This document shows, piece by piece, positions 37,081-45,254 of a stretch of 64,000 bases of DNA. Within the stretch, counting starts at the first letter, position 1. Each line of letters opens with the position of its first letter. The notes beneath the pieces were generated by a model. That model was not told the DNA's origin. It did no database searches and saw only the letters and a program-made list of their open reading frames with translations. Origin of the DNA: Saprospiraceae bacterium. GTDB lineage: Bacteria; Bacteroidota; Bacteroidia; Chitinophagales; Saprospiraceae. The position numbers and the translations under genes were made by a program. Location: contig JADJOB010000001.1 in NCBI GenBank assembly GCA_016714025.1, positions 769,259-833,258 of the forward strand. The letters run 5' to 3'.

Positions 37081-39483
37081 TTACATAACTGCTTCTTCCA
37101 TTAATTTTTCATCTACTTCTTCATGAATTGCTTCATCCATTTGTTTAATGTCAGTTGCTTTTGTTTTCAGTGCATTTGCCCGTGAAACGATAAACCAGGT
37201 TAATGGAATGACACCACCAAAAAAGAAAACAGATGCTCCGATTCCCCGCATCCAGGTGAGTGAATTAAATATTCCATAATCAACAAAATCATGTGAACGA
37301 CCAAACCACAATCCTTGTTCGACGACTGCTTTAAATTGTATGGATCCCGCTGGAAATAAATCCAGTACTACCATCAACATCAATCCGGCGTTGATAGACC
37401 AAAAAGAGAAATTTACAACCTTGTCATTCCACCTTCCACTTTTTATCAATAAACGAGATGCAAATAATAAAGCAGCCAGTGAAATATTTCCATAAACACC
37501 CATTAAGGCTGCGTGTGCATGATTTACAGTGAGGTAAGTTCCGTGTTCGAAGTAATTCATGATAGGCAAATTAATGATAATGCCCAACACCCCTGCACCA
37601 AAGAAATTCCAAAAATTGACAGCTACTAAAAATTTAAAAACTTCCGGGAACCCAAAATTTTGAAGTGATTTATGATCAACATCACCCACTGCAATCTTAG
37701 GCATGTTTTTAAATCTCCAGGCCTCAACAGTCAACAGAATTAATGGAACAAATTGCAAGGTGGAGAAAACAGAACCCAATGCCATGGTTGCCACCGGTTT
37801 GGCATTCCAATAAAAATTATGCGAAATACCGAGCAAACCCGTTCCTAAAAATAAAATAGTTGCAAAATAAACTACGCGAATCGCTGCTTGACGACTCACC
37901 AATCCCATCAATACCATCAAATAACTTACTATAACAGTAATGAAAACTTCAAAGAATGCTTCAACCCACATGTGAATCACCATCCATCGCCAAAAATCAG
38001 CAATCACAAAATTGGTTTCCGGCTTTGCTACAAATCCAGATAAAAATAAAAGGGGAATCCCAATTACAGAATACATAATCCAGTTTGGTAAATTCCAAGG
38101 CTGACCTGCAATAAAAGCAGGTTTAATTCCCCGATACACAATCACACCCCACAATATAAATATACCCATAAGTAAAACCTGGTACATTTTACCAAAGTCA
38201 ACAAATTCCCATCCTTGATGTCCAAGCCAATACCACCATTTTCCCATCAATCCGAGCGGACCTAATACCATACCTAGCAATGAACCACCCACTAAAATAA
38301 AGAGCAGAACAAACAAGGTATTGATCATACGCAGTTGCCCTGGCACTTCTTTCTTAGCCAATATCGGTAAGATAAAAATAGATGAAGCGATCCAACAAGT
38401 TGATATCCAATACAAAGACAACATGAGATGCCAGGATCTGGATATTGTAACCGGTAAATCATTTGTGATGTGAATGCCTATATAAGACATCCAGTTTATA
38501 AAATCATTGATGGTAAATAATCCACTTGAAACTTGCAAAAAGAACAGTAAGATGGCTACAAAGAAAAATTTGAAGGTTGCTTTCTGTGTTGCAGTAGGTT
38601 TAAATGCAGCCACGCGTTCCAAAGTAAATAAATCTCTTTTCGGAGGTTTGAAAAATTTATTTGGCAATTGATTGTACTGACCGATAAAATATAATACGAT
38701 CCCACAAGCCAACACAAAGGCCAACAAGCCCAATACACTCCACAATATTACAGGAGAGGTTGGGGTGTTCCCTGCAAGCGGATCATAGGGCCAATTGTGG
38801 GTATAACTAAACGAACTGCCCGGCCTTTGGGTCACACAGACCCAGGCACCCCAGAAAAAAAAGGATGCTAAATCCGCCACGTCCTCCCGGTTGGTAATAT
38901 AATTTTTAGGAGGAAATCCCGCTCCTGTATTTTTATCAATAAATAAATCTGTGTAATGTTTTTTTAATTGTTGTAAGGCGTAGGATTGTGCTGATGAAAG
39001 TGATACAATGTTTTCAGCCTTATTAAATGCATTTTGTTTTAATTCAACTTTAACTTTTTCATTGATTTGTTTTACTTCATACAAGTCGACCTCTTTTCCT
39101 GTTTTTAATTTAATTTCAGCAATATAAAAATCATTCATGTATACTGTGATCCAATGCAACGCTTCAGCAGTATAATCTGGACCTCGTTGCGCACCATCTC
39201 CAAAAAAACTGCCATACTCCATCAGCGCTTTTTTATGAAAAACTTCTTGCCCTCGTTCAATTGTATTTTGATCGATCACCACGGTTCCGGTTGCATCTTT
39301 AAATCCAGTCATCGGAGGGGCATCGATGTAAGTCTGTAATCCAATCATCCCCACACCTAGGATACTTATAATCAATATAAAAATCAGCGGCCCTCGCCAA
39401 TTTTTTGTATTCATGATGTAGCTAATATTTTTAGTGGCTGAAGCACCATTGCTTCCCTGGCCATTTTGTCCGTTTGATTCCAT
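37081..39483 (-). CDS. norZ: Quinol-dependent nitric oxide reductase (qNor)
   Basis: 800 residues. Reduces 2 NO to N2O with electrons from quinol in the inner membrane. An N-terminal NorC-like periplasmic domain without haem-binding CxxCH (about 45-230, IERGQEVFHKKALMEYGSFF) is fused to a fourteen-helix NorB core. Core features: MVIHMWVEAFFEVF (haem ligand His and the FeB-site Glu), GISHNFYWNAKP (His pair region) and LTVNHAHAALMGVYGN (His ligands). The Rrf2 gene lies 92 bases upstream on the same strand with an operator between, the normal arrangement for an NO-sensing repressor and its target. Confidence 0.96.
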   Translation of the reverse strand: MESNGQNGQGSNGASATKNISYIMNTKNWRGPLIFILIISILGVGMIGLQTYIDAPPMTGFKDATGTVVIDQNTIERGQEVFHKKALMEYGSFFGDGAQRGPDYTAEALHWITVYMNDFYIAEIKLKTGKEVDLYEVKQINEKVKVELKQNAFNKAENIVSLSSAQSYALQQLKKHYTDLFIDKNTGAGFPPKNYITNREDVADLASFFFWGAWVCVTQRPGSSFSYTHNWPYDPLAGNTPTSPVILWSVLGLLAFVLACGIVLYFIGQYNQLPNKFFKPPKRDLFTLERVAAFKPTATQKATFKFFFVAILLFFLQVSSGLFTINDFINWMSYIGIHITNDLPVTISRSWHLMLSLYWISTCWIASSIFILPILAKKEVPGQLRMINTLFVLLFILVGGSLLGMVLGPLGLMGKWWYWLGHQGWEFVDFGKMYQVLLMGIFILWGVIVYRGIKPAFIAGQPWNLPNWIMYSVIGIPLLFLSGFVAKPETNFVIADFWRWMVIHMWVEAFFEVFITVIVSYLMVLMGLVSRQAAIRVVYFATILFLGTGLLGISHNFYWNAKPVATMALGSVFSTLQFVPLILLTVEAWRFKNMPKIAVGDVDHKSLQNFGFPEVFKFLVAVNFWNFFGAGVLGIIINLPIMNYFEHGTYLTVNHAHAALMGVYGNISLAALLFASRLLIKSGRWNDKVVNFSFWSINAGLMLMVVLDLFPAGSIQFKAVVEQGLWFGRSHDFVDYGIFNSLTWMRGIGASVFFFGGVIPLTWFIVSRANALKTKATDIKQMDEAIHEEVDEKLMEEAVM

Positions 39484-39533
39484 TTTATGAAATTTTATAT
39501 TATAAAATAATATTTAAAGCTTTTTATTTATTT

Positions 39534-39549
39534 AAGACAATTTTATCTT
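39534..39549 (-). promoter_or_regulatory. Predicted Rrf2/NsrR-like operator upstream of norZ
   Basis: AAGACAATTTTATCTT, dyad AAGACA-N4-TaTCTT with one mismatch, extended to TTAAGAC...TCTTAA. It is 51 bases upstream of the norZ ATG. Confidence 0.6.
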
Positions 39550-39575
39550 AATTACATATAAAAAAATAGCTCGTT

Positions 39576-40007
39576 TTATAAGCGCATTTTACCCGTATTT
39601 ATAGCTTTAGCCAAATGTTGCAAGGAGGTTTTCTTAAATTCTATTTGCAAATTTCCCCTTACATTTTTCCAAAAGTTGTGAACAGGACATGGTTCCCTTT
39701 CTCCACAGCCGGGTAATCCCAGCAAGCATTTATCGAAAAAATCCTCTCCTTCCAGAATATGTACAATGTCAATTAGAAAAATATCCTTACTTGGTTTTTT
39801 TAGAATTATCCCTCCATGCGGCCCCCTGTGCGACTCCAACAATCCGTGTTGATTCAAGGTCTGAAAGGTTTTAGTCAAAAAGTGAAATGAAATATCCAAC
39901 TCATCAGATATTTCTCCAATGCTTACATAATGATCCTGTTCGTTCTTTGATGCCACGTATATCAGTGCCCGGAGGCAATAAATGGTAGCTTTGGAGAGAA
40001 CCCGCAT
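39576..40007 (-). CDS. Rrf2-family regulator, NsrR-like
   Basis: 143 residues. An N-terminal winged helix (LSKATIYCLRALIYVAS, then VSIGEISDELDISFHFLTKT) is followed by the cluster loop CLLGLPGCGEREPC with Cys94, Cys101 and Cys107, positioned for a [2Fe-2S] or [4Fe-4S] cluster. NsrR senses NO by loss of such a cluster. The position next to norZ and the shared dyad support NsrR-type function, but an IscR-like role is not excluded. Its own promoter carries the same dyad, implying autoregulation. Confidence 0.88.
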   Translation of the reverse strand: MRVLSKATIYCLRALIYVASKNEQDHYVSIGEISDELDISFHFLTKTFQTLNQHGLLESHRGPHGGIILKKPSKDIFLIDIVHILEGEDFFDKCLLGLPGCGEREPCPVHNFWKNVRGNLQIEFKKTSLQHLAKAINTGKMRL

Positions 40008-40022
40008 ATCAGAATTTTAATT

Positions 40023-40038
40023 AAGACTATTTTGTCCC
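40023..40038 (-). promoter_or_regulatory. Predicted autoregulatory operator of the Rrf2 gene
   Basis: AAGACTATTTTGTCCC, weaker second half. It is 16 bases upstream of the gene and directly follows a -7 element on the minus strand. Confidence 0.5.
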
Positions 40039-40067
40039 AAATTTAAACAGTTTTTCATAGTTGCAAA
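40038..40067 (-). promoter_or_regulatory. Promoter of the Rrf2 gene (TTTG-N18-TAAATTTG)
   Basis: On the minus strand TTTG (40064-40067) is followed after 18 bases by TAAATTTG (40038-40045), close to the Bacteroidota consensus TTTG-N19-TAnnTTTG. The operator begins at the last base of the -7 box. Confidence 0.6.
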
Positions 40068-40289
40068 CTTTTTTGGAATTTTATTTTGCTTTAATCAATT
40101 TTGAATGATTCGGATCGTGTCTAAAGGACGCACCTTGTATTTTGATAGACTATATCTCAAGGGAGTCGTTTTTAGATTTCCCGAGAGTCTCTTATTGGAA
40201 TTCACTACTTCTTGAAATCAAAGAAAGCGATGGCTGCAACGATTTGCATGCAGATGTCTACGGTAAACCAGAAAAATTAAATCTACCTC

Positions 40290-41561
40290 TTATTTTTTGG
40301 TAACTCGTATTGCAACCCGACGGTTTTGTTCTCTTCCTTCTGGAGTCTTATTGTCTGCTACCGGAAATTCAGAGCCATACCCTTCCGCAGTCAATCGGGA
40401 TGCGTCTATTCCTTGTTCGATTAAGGCATTCATCACCGCTTCTGCCCTAGCCTGGGATAATTTTTTATTTTCTTCAGGATCCCCTGTATTATCGGTATAC
40501 CCTCCAATTTTAAACTCAACGATTGGAATGGCTTTCATAATGCTTGCAATGTTTCCAATTTGCTCTGAGGACACATTATTTAAAGTCGAACTACCGGTTT
40601 GAAATAAAATTCTGTCAAAATTAAACCAGGTGGTTTTATCTACTTTGGTGGTTGTACTTTGAATCCAATCCAATAATTTAATTTCAATTCCTTTTTCGGG
40701 AAGTTTTAATTCAAATTCACCTAAACGGATGTTCATTTGATTTCCCAATGATTTCCAACTTTCTTTAAACCGAAGACCTGCTGAATCCAGCATTTGTTGT
40801 GCTTGTTTACCGGCCAATTCTGCTCTTAGTTTTGCTGAATCTGCTACTGCAGACATAACTTGTACCGCACGATTTGCTTTATCCGTCAGTTCTTCCCGGT
40901 TGCATTTTTGCAACAGCATAAACAAACTTGCAATCAATGCTACCACACCAGTGAGGTACAACCACCACAAGGAACCGGATGATGTTGTTTCGACTTGCGC
41001 TTTAGATTCGTGGACAGGGCTTGACTTTCTTGTTAAATTTACTAAACTACTGAATCCAGCTGGTAAGATGGATTCCCATTTTTCTTTGGATGTTTCCAAC
41101 CAGGCATAAAATCCAGGCAACTCCATCTGTCCGTGGCTGATTTGTTCTTTCAATACATGCAATACCAAGGGTGCTGCAATGGAGAGTACTTTTCCAGCAG
41201 CATTGTCTGATTTAAATCCAGCTACCTGACTTATAAATTTTAAACTGCTTGAATTTCCACCAAACAACATTGAAAGTAAATCTGAACCAGCGGATCCTGG
41301 CAAACTGTCTGGTAATTGTCCGCCAAACAATAAAGGCGTTTGATCTTTCCAATTTGCAGTTCCTGAAAACAAACGGATCAGATTCCAGATTTTCATTGAA
41401 CTATTTGGATCGTTTGCTTGTGCTGAAATGCCTGCTAAAATCAGAGCAATTGAGCTGTCCATCGCTTTTGAGCAGTTCAAATCAGATTCTCCGGTAAATT
41501 TTGTCAGATGATTTATTTCATCCCGACCCACCAATTTTTTTATCAGATCAAAAGCCTCCAT
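40290..41561 (-). CDS. DUF937 domain fused to OmpA-family C-terminal domain
   Basis: 423 residues. The N-terminal about 170 residues match the DUF937/YidB-like helical domain (MEAFDLIKKLVGRDEINHLTKF; FSGTANWKDQTPLLFGGQLP). One membrane helix follows (LWWLYLTGVVALIASLFMLL, about 200-220), a coiled-coil-like stretch, and an OmpA peptidoglycan-binding domain (about 310-423) with FDRILFQTGSSTL, GGYTDNTGDPEENKKLSQAR and LTAEGYGSEFPVADN. No signal peptide precedes the first domain, so DUF937 should face the cytoplasm and OmpA the periplasm. Function unknown. Confidence 0.85.
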   Translation of the reverse strand: MEAFDLIKKLVGRDEINHLTKFTGESDLNCSKAMDSSIALILAGISAQANDPNSSMKIWNLIRLFSGTANWKDQTPLLFGGQLPDSLPGSAGSDLLSMLFGGNSSSLKFISQVAGFKSDNAAGKVLSIAAPLVLHVLKEQISHGQMELPGFYAWLETSKEKWESILPAGFSSLVNLTRKSSPVHESKAQVETTSSGSLWWLYLTGVVALIASLFMLLQKCNREELTDKANRAVQVMSAVADSAKLRAELAGKQAQQMLDSAGLRFKESWKSLGNQMNIRLGEFELKLPEKGIEIKLLDWIQSTTTKVDKTTWFNFDRILFQTGSSTLNNVSSEQIGNIASIMKAIPIVEFKIGGYTDNTGDPEENKKLSQARAEAVMNALIEQGIDASRLTAEGYGSEFPVADNKTPEGREQNRRVAIRVTKK

Positions 41562-41635
41562 ACTTAAATATTTCGGACAAATTTAAGCCTATGGATGAGG
41601 GTTTTTAGTAAATCAATTGTTATTTATCTTAGGAA

Positions 41636-41990
41636 TGGAGGGTTGGAGGGCTGTTGGGCTGTTGGGCTGTTGGACTGTTAGACTGTTAGACTGTTGGGCT
41701 GTTGGGCTGGAGGGTTGGAGGGCTGGAGGGCTGTTAGACTGTTAGACTGTTAGACTGTTAGACTGTTAGGCTGTTGGGCTGTTGGGATTGTTGGGCTGGA
41801 GGACTGAAGGGCTGGAGGAATTCCAGACAAAGTACAACTACTGACCCCTGAATACTGACCACTGACCACTGATTTTGGGGCTGGAGGGCTGGAGGGCTGG
41901 AGGCTGTTAGACTGTTGGGCTGGAGGGCTGTTGGGCTGCTGAGCTGTTAAGCTTTTGAGCTTTTGAGCTTTTGAGCTGTTGAGCCTACTG
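41636..41990. repeat. Intergenic 8-mer repeat tract (CTGTTGGG / CTGTTAGA type), copy 2
   Basis: The longest tract, about 355 bases of imperfect 8-base units (GGGCTGTT, AGACTGTT, GGGCTGGA), including five GTTAGACT in a row near 41,728-41,768, plus the TGACCACTGACCACTGATTT block also seen at 25,277. It lies between divergent genes, so it occupies the promoter region upstream of both the OmpA-like and the DinB-like gene. No coding potential; a 112-residue open frame here is an artefact of the repeat. Confidence 0.85.
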
Positions 41991-42060
41991 ATTTTCATGT
42001 TTCCAACATTTTTAACCGCAGCCTGTTTATTATTGAAATTGCCCCAAATAGTAACATAAG

Positions 42061-42591
42061 ATGGAGCTAGAAGCTTTAAAATTTCCAATTGGTCGTTGGA
42101 AATCTAAATTGGTTTATCAGGAATCTGAAGTCAGGGAATGGATTCAAGACATTGCTCAGTTACCGGATTTACTGGATGATTTATTAAAAGATTTACAGGA
42201 TGAATCCCTGGATTTCCGGTATAGGCCGGAGGGTTGGACCATTCGACAAGTAATTCATCATATTCCAGACAGCCATATGAATGGTTACATCCGGCATAAA
42301 TTGACGATTACCCAAGTTGAACCAACCATCAATCCCTATCTTGAATCCGTTTGGGCCACTCTGGAAGATGTTCAGACAGTACCAGTAACTGCGTCCCTTC
42401 AACTTCTTAAAAACCTGCATTTAAGGTGGTCGGTCTTTTTAAAATCACTTGACCCTGAAGAATATACCAGAAATTATATTCATCCGGAACATCAGCGAAG
42501 AATCAGCATTCAGGAATCTATTGGAATGTATTCCTGGCATGGCCGGCATCACCTGGCGCATATTAAAAATGCCCTTGAAAATCCGTATTAA
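42061..42591 (+). CDS. DinB-superfamily putative thiol S-transferase (YfiT/BstA-like)
   Basis: 176 residues, four-helix-bundle fold. The three metal-ligand histidines of the DinB superfamily are in VIHHIPDSHMNGYIRHKL and YSWHGRHHLAHIKNAL. The pattern LEALKFPIGRWK...WTIRQVIHHIPDSHMN closely matches YfiT-type proteins, described as bacillithiol S-transferases or metal-dependent hydrolases. Stand-alone gene; prfC starts 92 bases later. Confidence 0.85.
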   Translation: MELEALKFPIGRWKSKLVYQESEVREWIQDIAQLPDLLDDLLKDLQDESLDFRYRPEGWTIRQVIHHIPDSHMNGYIRHKLTITQVEPTINPYLESVWATLEDVQTVPVTASLQLLKNLHLRWSVFLKSLDPEEYTRNYIHPEHQRRISIQESIGMYSWHGRHHLAHIKNALENPY

Positions 42592-42668
42592 ATTCTTTGA
42601 TTGCATCGATTCTGTTGAATTCTCTTTATAAATAAGCTTGTTTTCTATTTCCAGCAAGCGGTCTGGAG

Positions 42669-42676
42669 TATTTTTG
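42669..42676 (+). promoter_or_regulatory. -7 promoter element for prfC
   Basis: TATTTTTG fits TAnnTTTG and ends 7 bases before the prfC ATG, implying a very short leader. No spaced -33 element. Confidence 0.35.
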
Positions 42677-42683
42677 CGCCCTC

Positions 42684-44264
42684 ATGAGCCAAATTGAAGA
42701 ATTACAGAAGCGACGAACCTTTGGGATTGTTTCACACCCGGATGCTGGGAAAACCACCCTTACTGAAAAATTATTGCTCTTTGGAGGCGCCATTCAAACA
42801 GCAGGTGCCGTAAAATCCAATAAAATAAAGAAACATGCGACCTCCGACTTTATGGAGATCGAACGCCAACGGGGGATTTCGGTAGCGACCAGTGTGATGG
42901 CCTTTCCATATCGCGATTTACAGATCAACATTCTGGATACACCCGGACACAAAGATTTTGCGGAAGATACTTTTAGGACATTAACGGCCGTCGATAGTGT
43001 CATTGTGGTCATTGATGTAGCAAAAGGCGTAGAAGAACAAACGGAAAAACTGGTGGAAGTTTGTCGTATGCGACACACTCCGATTATCGTCTTTATCAAT
43101 AAACTCGATCGCGAAGGAAAAGATGCTTTCGATCTATTGGATGAGGTTGAAACAAAATTAAATTTAAGAGTAACTCCACTTTCCTGGCCAATTGGAATGG
43201 GTCAAAGTTTTCAGGGGGTTTACAGTCTTTATGAAAAAAAGTTTATTCACTTTCGCCCCCATGGAAAGCAGAATACTGAAGACAGTGTGGCTATTGATAA
43301 CGTTGAAGATCAAAGACTGTCTGAAATTGTGGGTCAACGTCCACACAAACAATTTTTAGAAGAGTTGCATACCATTCAAGGAGTTTATCCTGAGTTTAAA
43401 CGCGAAGATTATTTGTCTGGGAAAATTTGTCCGGTTTTCTATGGTTCCGCTGTAAATAATTTTGGAGTCAGGGAATTGTTGGATTGTTTTGTTGAAATTG
43501 CACCCACTCCATTGGCACGTGAAACCGAAGAGCGCGTTGTCGAACCCAGTGAAGCTAAAATGAGTGGTTTTGTTTTTAAGATTCATGCGAACATGGATCC
43601 CAAACATCGCGACCGGATTGCATTTTTCAGAATCTGTTCCGGTGTTTTCGAACGAAATAAAAATTACTACCATGTGCGTTTACAGCGCAATTTAAAATTT
43701 TCCAATCCAACTTCATTTATGGCAGCTCGCAAAGAAGTTGTTGATGAAGCATATCCCGGTGATGTGGTTGGATTGTTTGACAGTGGAAATTTTAAAATAG
43801 GAGACAGTTTGTCTGAAGGGGAATCTTTACATTTCAAAGGCATCCCCAGATTTTCACCCGAGATCTTTCGTTTTGTAAACAATACCGATCCATCTAAATT
43901 TAAACAATTTGCAAAAGGACTGGATCAATTAATGGATGAAGGCGTTGCGCAGATGTTTGTTAAAGTAGACAGCCAACGAAAAATTATCGGAGTGGTAGGT
44001 GCTTTGCAGTTTGATGTAATCCAATACCGCATGGAACATGAATACGGTGCAGCTTGTAGTTATGATCCCATTCAATTACACAAAGCGTGTTGGGTGGTTT
44101 GCGAGGATGTAAAAAAACTGGATGAATTTATTGCACGCCGCAAAAAAGATCTAGCCCGTGACAAAGATGACAAACTGGTTTTCTTAGCAGAATCTGCCTG
44201 GACTCTAAAATTGGTTCAGGAAAATTTTCCCGATATTCAGTTTTATACTTCCAGCGAACATTAA
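42684..44264 (+). CDS. prfC: Peptide chain release factor 3
   Basis: 526 residues, the usual length. A translational GTPase that recycles RF1/RF2. G1 loop SHPDAGKTTLTEKLL (near residue 18), G2 region RQRGISVATSVM, G3 DTPGHKDF, G4 NKLD (INKLDREGKDAFDL) and G5 WPIGMG. The C-terminal part ends in HKACWVVCEDVKKLDEFIAR and FLAESAWTLKLVQENFPDI. The ATG at 42684 is supported by MSQIEELQKRRTFGIVSHPD. Confidence 0.97.
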   Translation: MSQIEELQKRRTFGIVSHPDAGKTTLTEKLLLFGGAIQTAGAVKSNKIKKHATSDFMEIERQRGISVATSVMAFPYRDLQINILDTPGHKDFAEDTFRTLTAVDSVIVVIDVAKGVEEQTEKLVEVCRMRHTPIIVFINKLDREGKDAFDLLDEVETKLNLRVTPLSWPIGMGQSFQGVYSLYEKKFIHFRPHGKQNTEDSVAIDNVEDQRLSEIVGQRPHKQFLEELHTIQGVYPEFKREDYLSGKICPVFYGSAVNNFGVRELLDCFVEIAPTPLARETEERVVEPSEAKMSGFVFKIHANMDPKHRDRIAFFRICSGVFERNKNYYHVRLQRNLKFSNPTSFMAARKEVVDEAYPGDVVGLFDSGNFKIGDSLSEGESLHFKGIPRFSPEIFRFVNNTDPSKFKQFAKGLDQLMDEGVAQMFVKVDSQRKIIGVVGALQFDVIQYRMEHEYGAACSYDPIQLHKACWVVCEDVKKLDEFIARRKKDLARDKDDKLVFLAESAWTLKLVQENFPDIQFYTSSEH

Positions 44265-44283
44265 AAGAAATATTTCAATTTTT

Positions 44284-44344
44284 CAATGCTGCAATCCTGC
44301 AATATTTGATTGGAAAATTGCAGCATTGTAGAATTGCAGCATTG
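44284..44344. terminator. Bidirectional stem-loop between prfC and the DUF4197 gene
   Basis: CAATGCTGCAAT (44284-44295) pairs with ATTGCAGCATTG (44317-44328), a perfect 12-bp stem with a 21-base loop. A second copy of ATTGCAGCATTG follows at 44333-44344. Position between convergent stops suits a terminator, but no long U-tract follows. Confidence 0.55.
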
Positions 44345-44346
44345 AT

Positions 44347-45054
44347 TTACTTGTCTTGTTTTGAAAAGACTTTTTTCAACAAATCGCTGGTACGGGATGA
44401 TAGATTGTGACGAATGTCTTTTTCTTCCTCTTCTATTTTTTTAAACAATCCTTCGAGTGCTTTACGAGTAACGTAATCGGTCATATCCGGATTGGCTTTC
44501 TTTACAAAAGGAATTTGGTTGTATTTGCTAACTGCTGATGACCAAACCTGGATTGCGCCAACTTTTTCCATAGACTCCGTGATAATTGGTTTGAATTCAG
44601 TATACAAAGGATCGGTCGTAGTGGATTGGAGATATTGCGTTGCCGCATTGTCTTTTCCCTTTAAAATATTCCAGGCATCGGCAATCGACATGGATTTAAT
44701 GGCGCCTAGAAATATTGGTTTGGCTTTAATTGCAGCGTCTTCGGCAGCACGATTTAATTTTTCAATGACATCCTCTTCAATGGAAGCAAAACCTGGAACC
44801 GGACGCAATTTATCACAAACCTTTTTTGCATCCTCCGGAAGCATAATTTTATAGATACTTTTAAAATACCCATCCTTTTGGGAAAGTAATTCGGTGCCTT
44901 TGTTGGTTCCTTTTGACAGGGCTTCTTTCAAACCATTGGCAACGTCGTCTGAGCTGATATCCTGGCCGGTAACTTGCTTCAAGAGTTTGCCAAATTGGGC
45001 ATTACAAGAACTGAACAGAAACAAGCCCGAAATTGTAAAAAGAAGGTATTTCAT
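44347..45054 (-). CDS. DUF4197 lipoprotein
   Basis: 235 residues with lipobox (ISGLFLFSSC, acceptor Cys near residue 18). The mature region is helical: VANGLKEALSKGTNKGTELL, YKIMLPEDAKKV, FEEDVIEKLNRAAEDAAIKA-like helices and MSIADAWNILKGKDNAATQY, which are the motifs of the DUF4197 family. Function unknown. It is convergent with prfC. Confidence 0.88.
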   Translation of the reverse strand: MKYLLFTISGLFLFSSCNAQFGKLLKQVTGQDISSDDVANGLKEALSKGTNKGTELLSQKDGYFKSIYKIMLPEDAKKVCDKLRPVPGFASIEEDVIEKLNRAAEDAAIKAKPIFLGAIKSMSIADAWNILKGKDNAATQYLQSTTTDPLYTEFKPIITESMEKVGAIQVWSSAVSKYNQIPFVKKANPDMTDYVTRKALEGLFKKIEEEEKDIRHNLSSRTSDLLKKVFSKQDK

Positions 45055-45254
45055 ACGTTTTTTATTATTAGAACCACAAAACTATCCAAACCGATCAGTT
45101 TTCGTGGTTAAAACTTTGTGAAATATCGCGGAGGCCTAAAGACTTAAGATTAATTAACTCGAAAAAAACCGGAATTATTCTTTTTTAATAAAAAATTGGT
45201 ATCCCAGTGTATTTTTACCCGCTATTTGAAAAATACACACATTAACATCAACTA

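Noticed and set aside
41750..42088. 112-residue minus-strand open frame upstream of the DinB-like gene
   Set aside because: It translates the 8-mer repeat tract into Ser/Pro/Gln runs; an artefact of lacking stops in the repeat.
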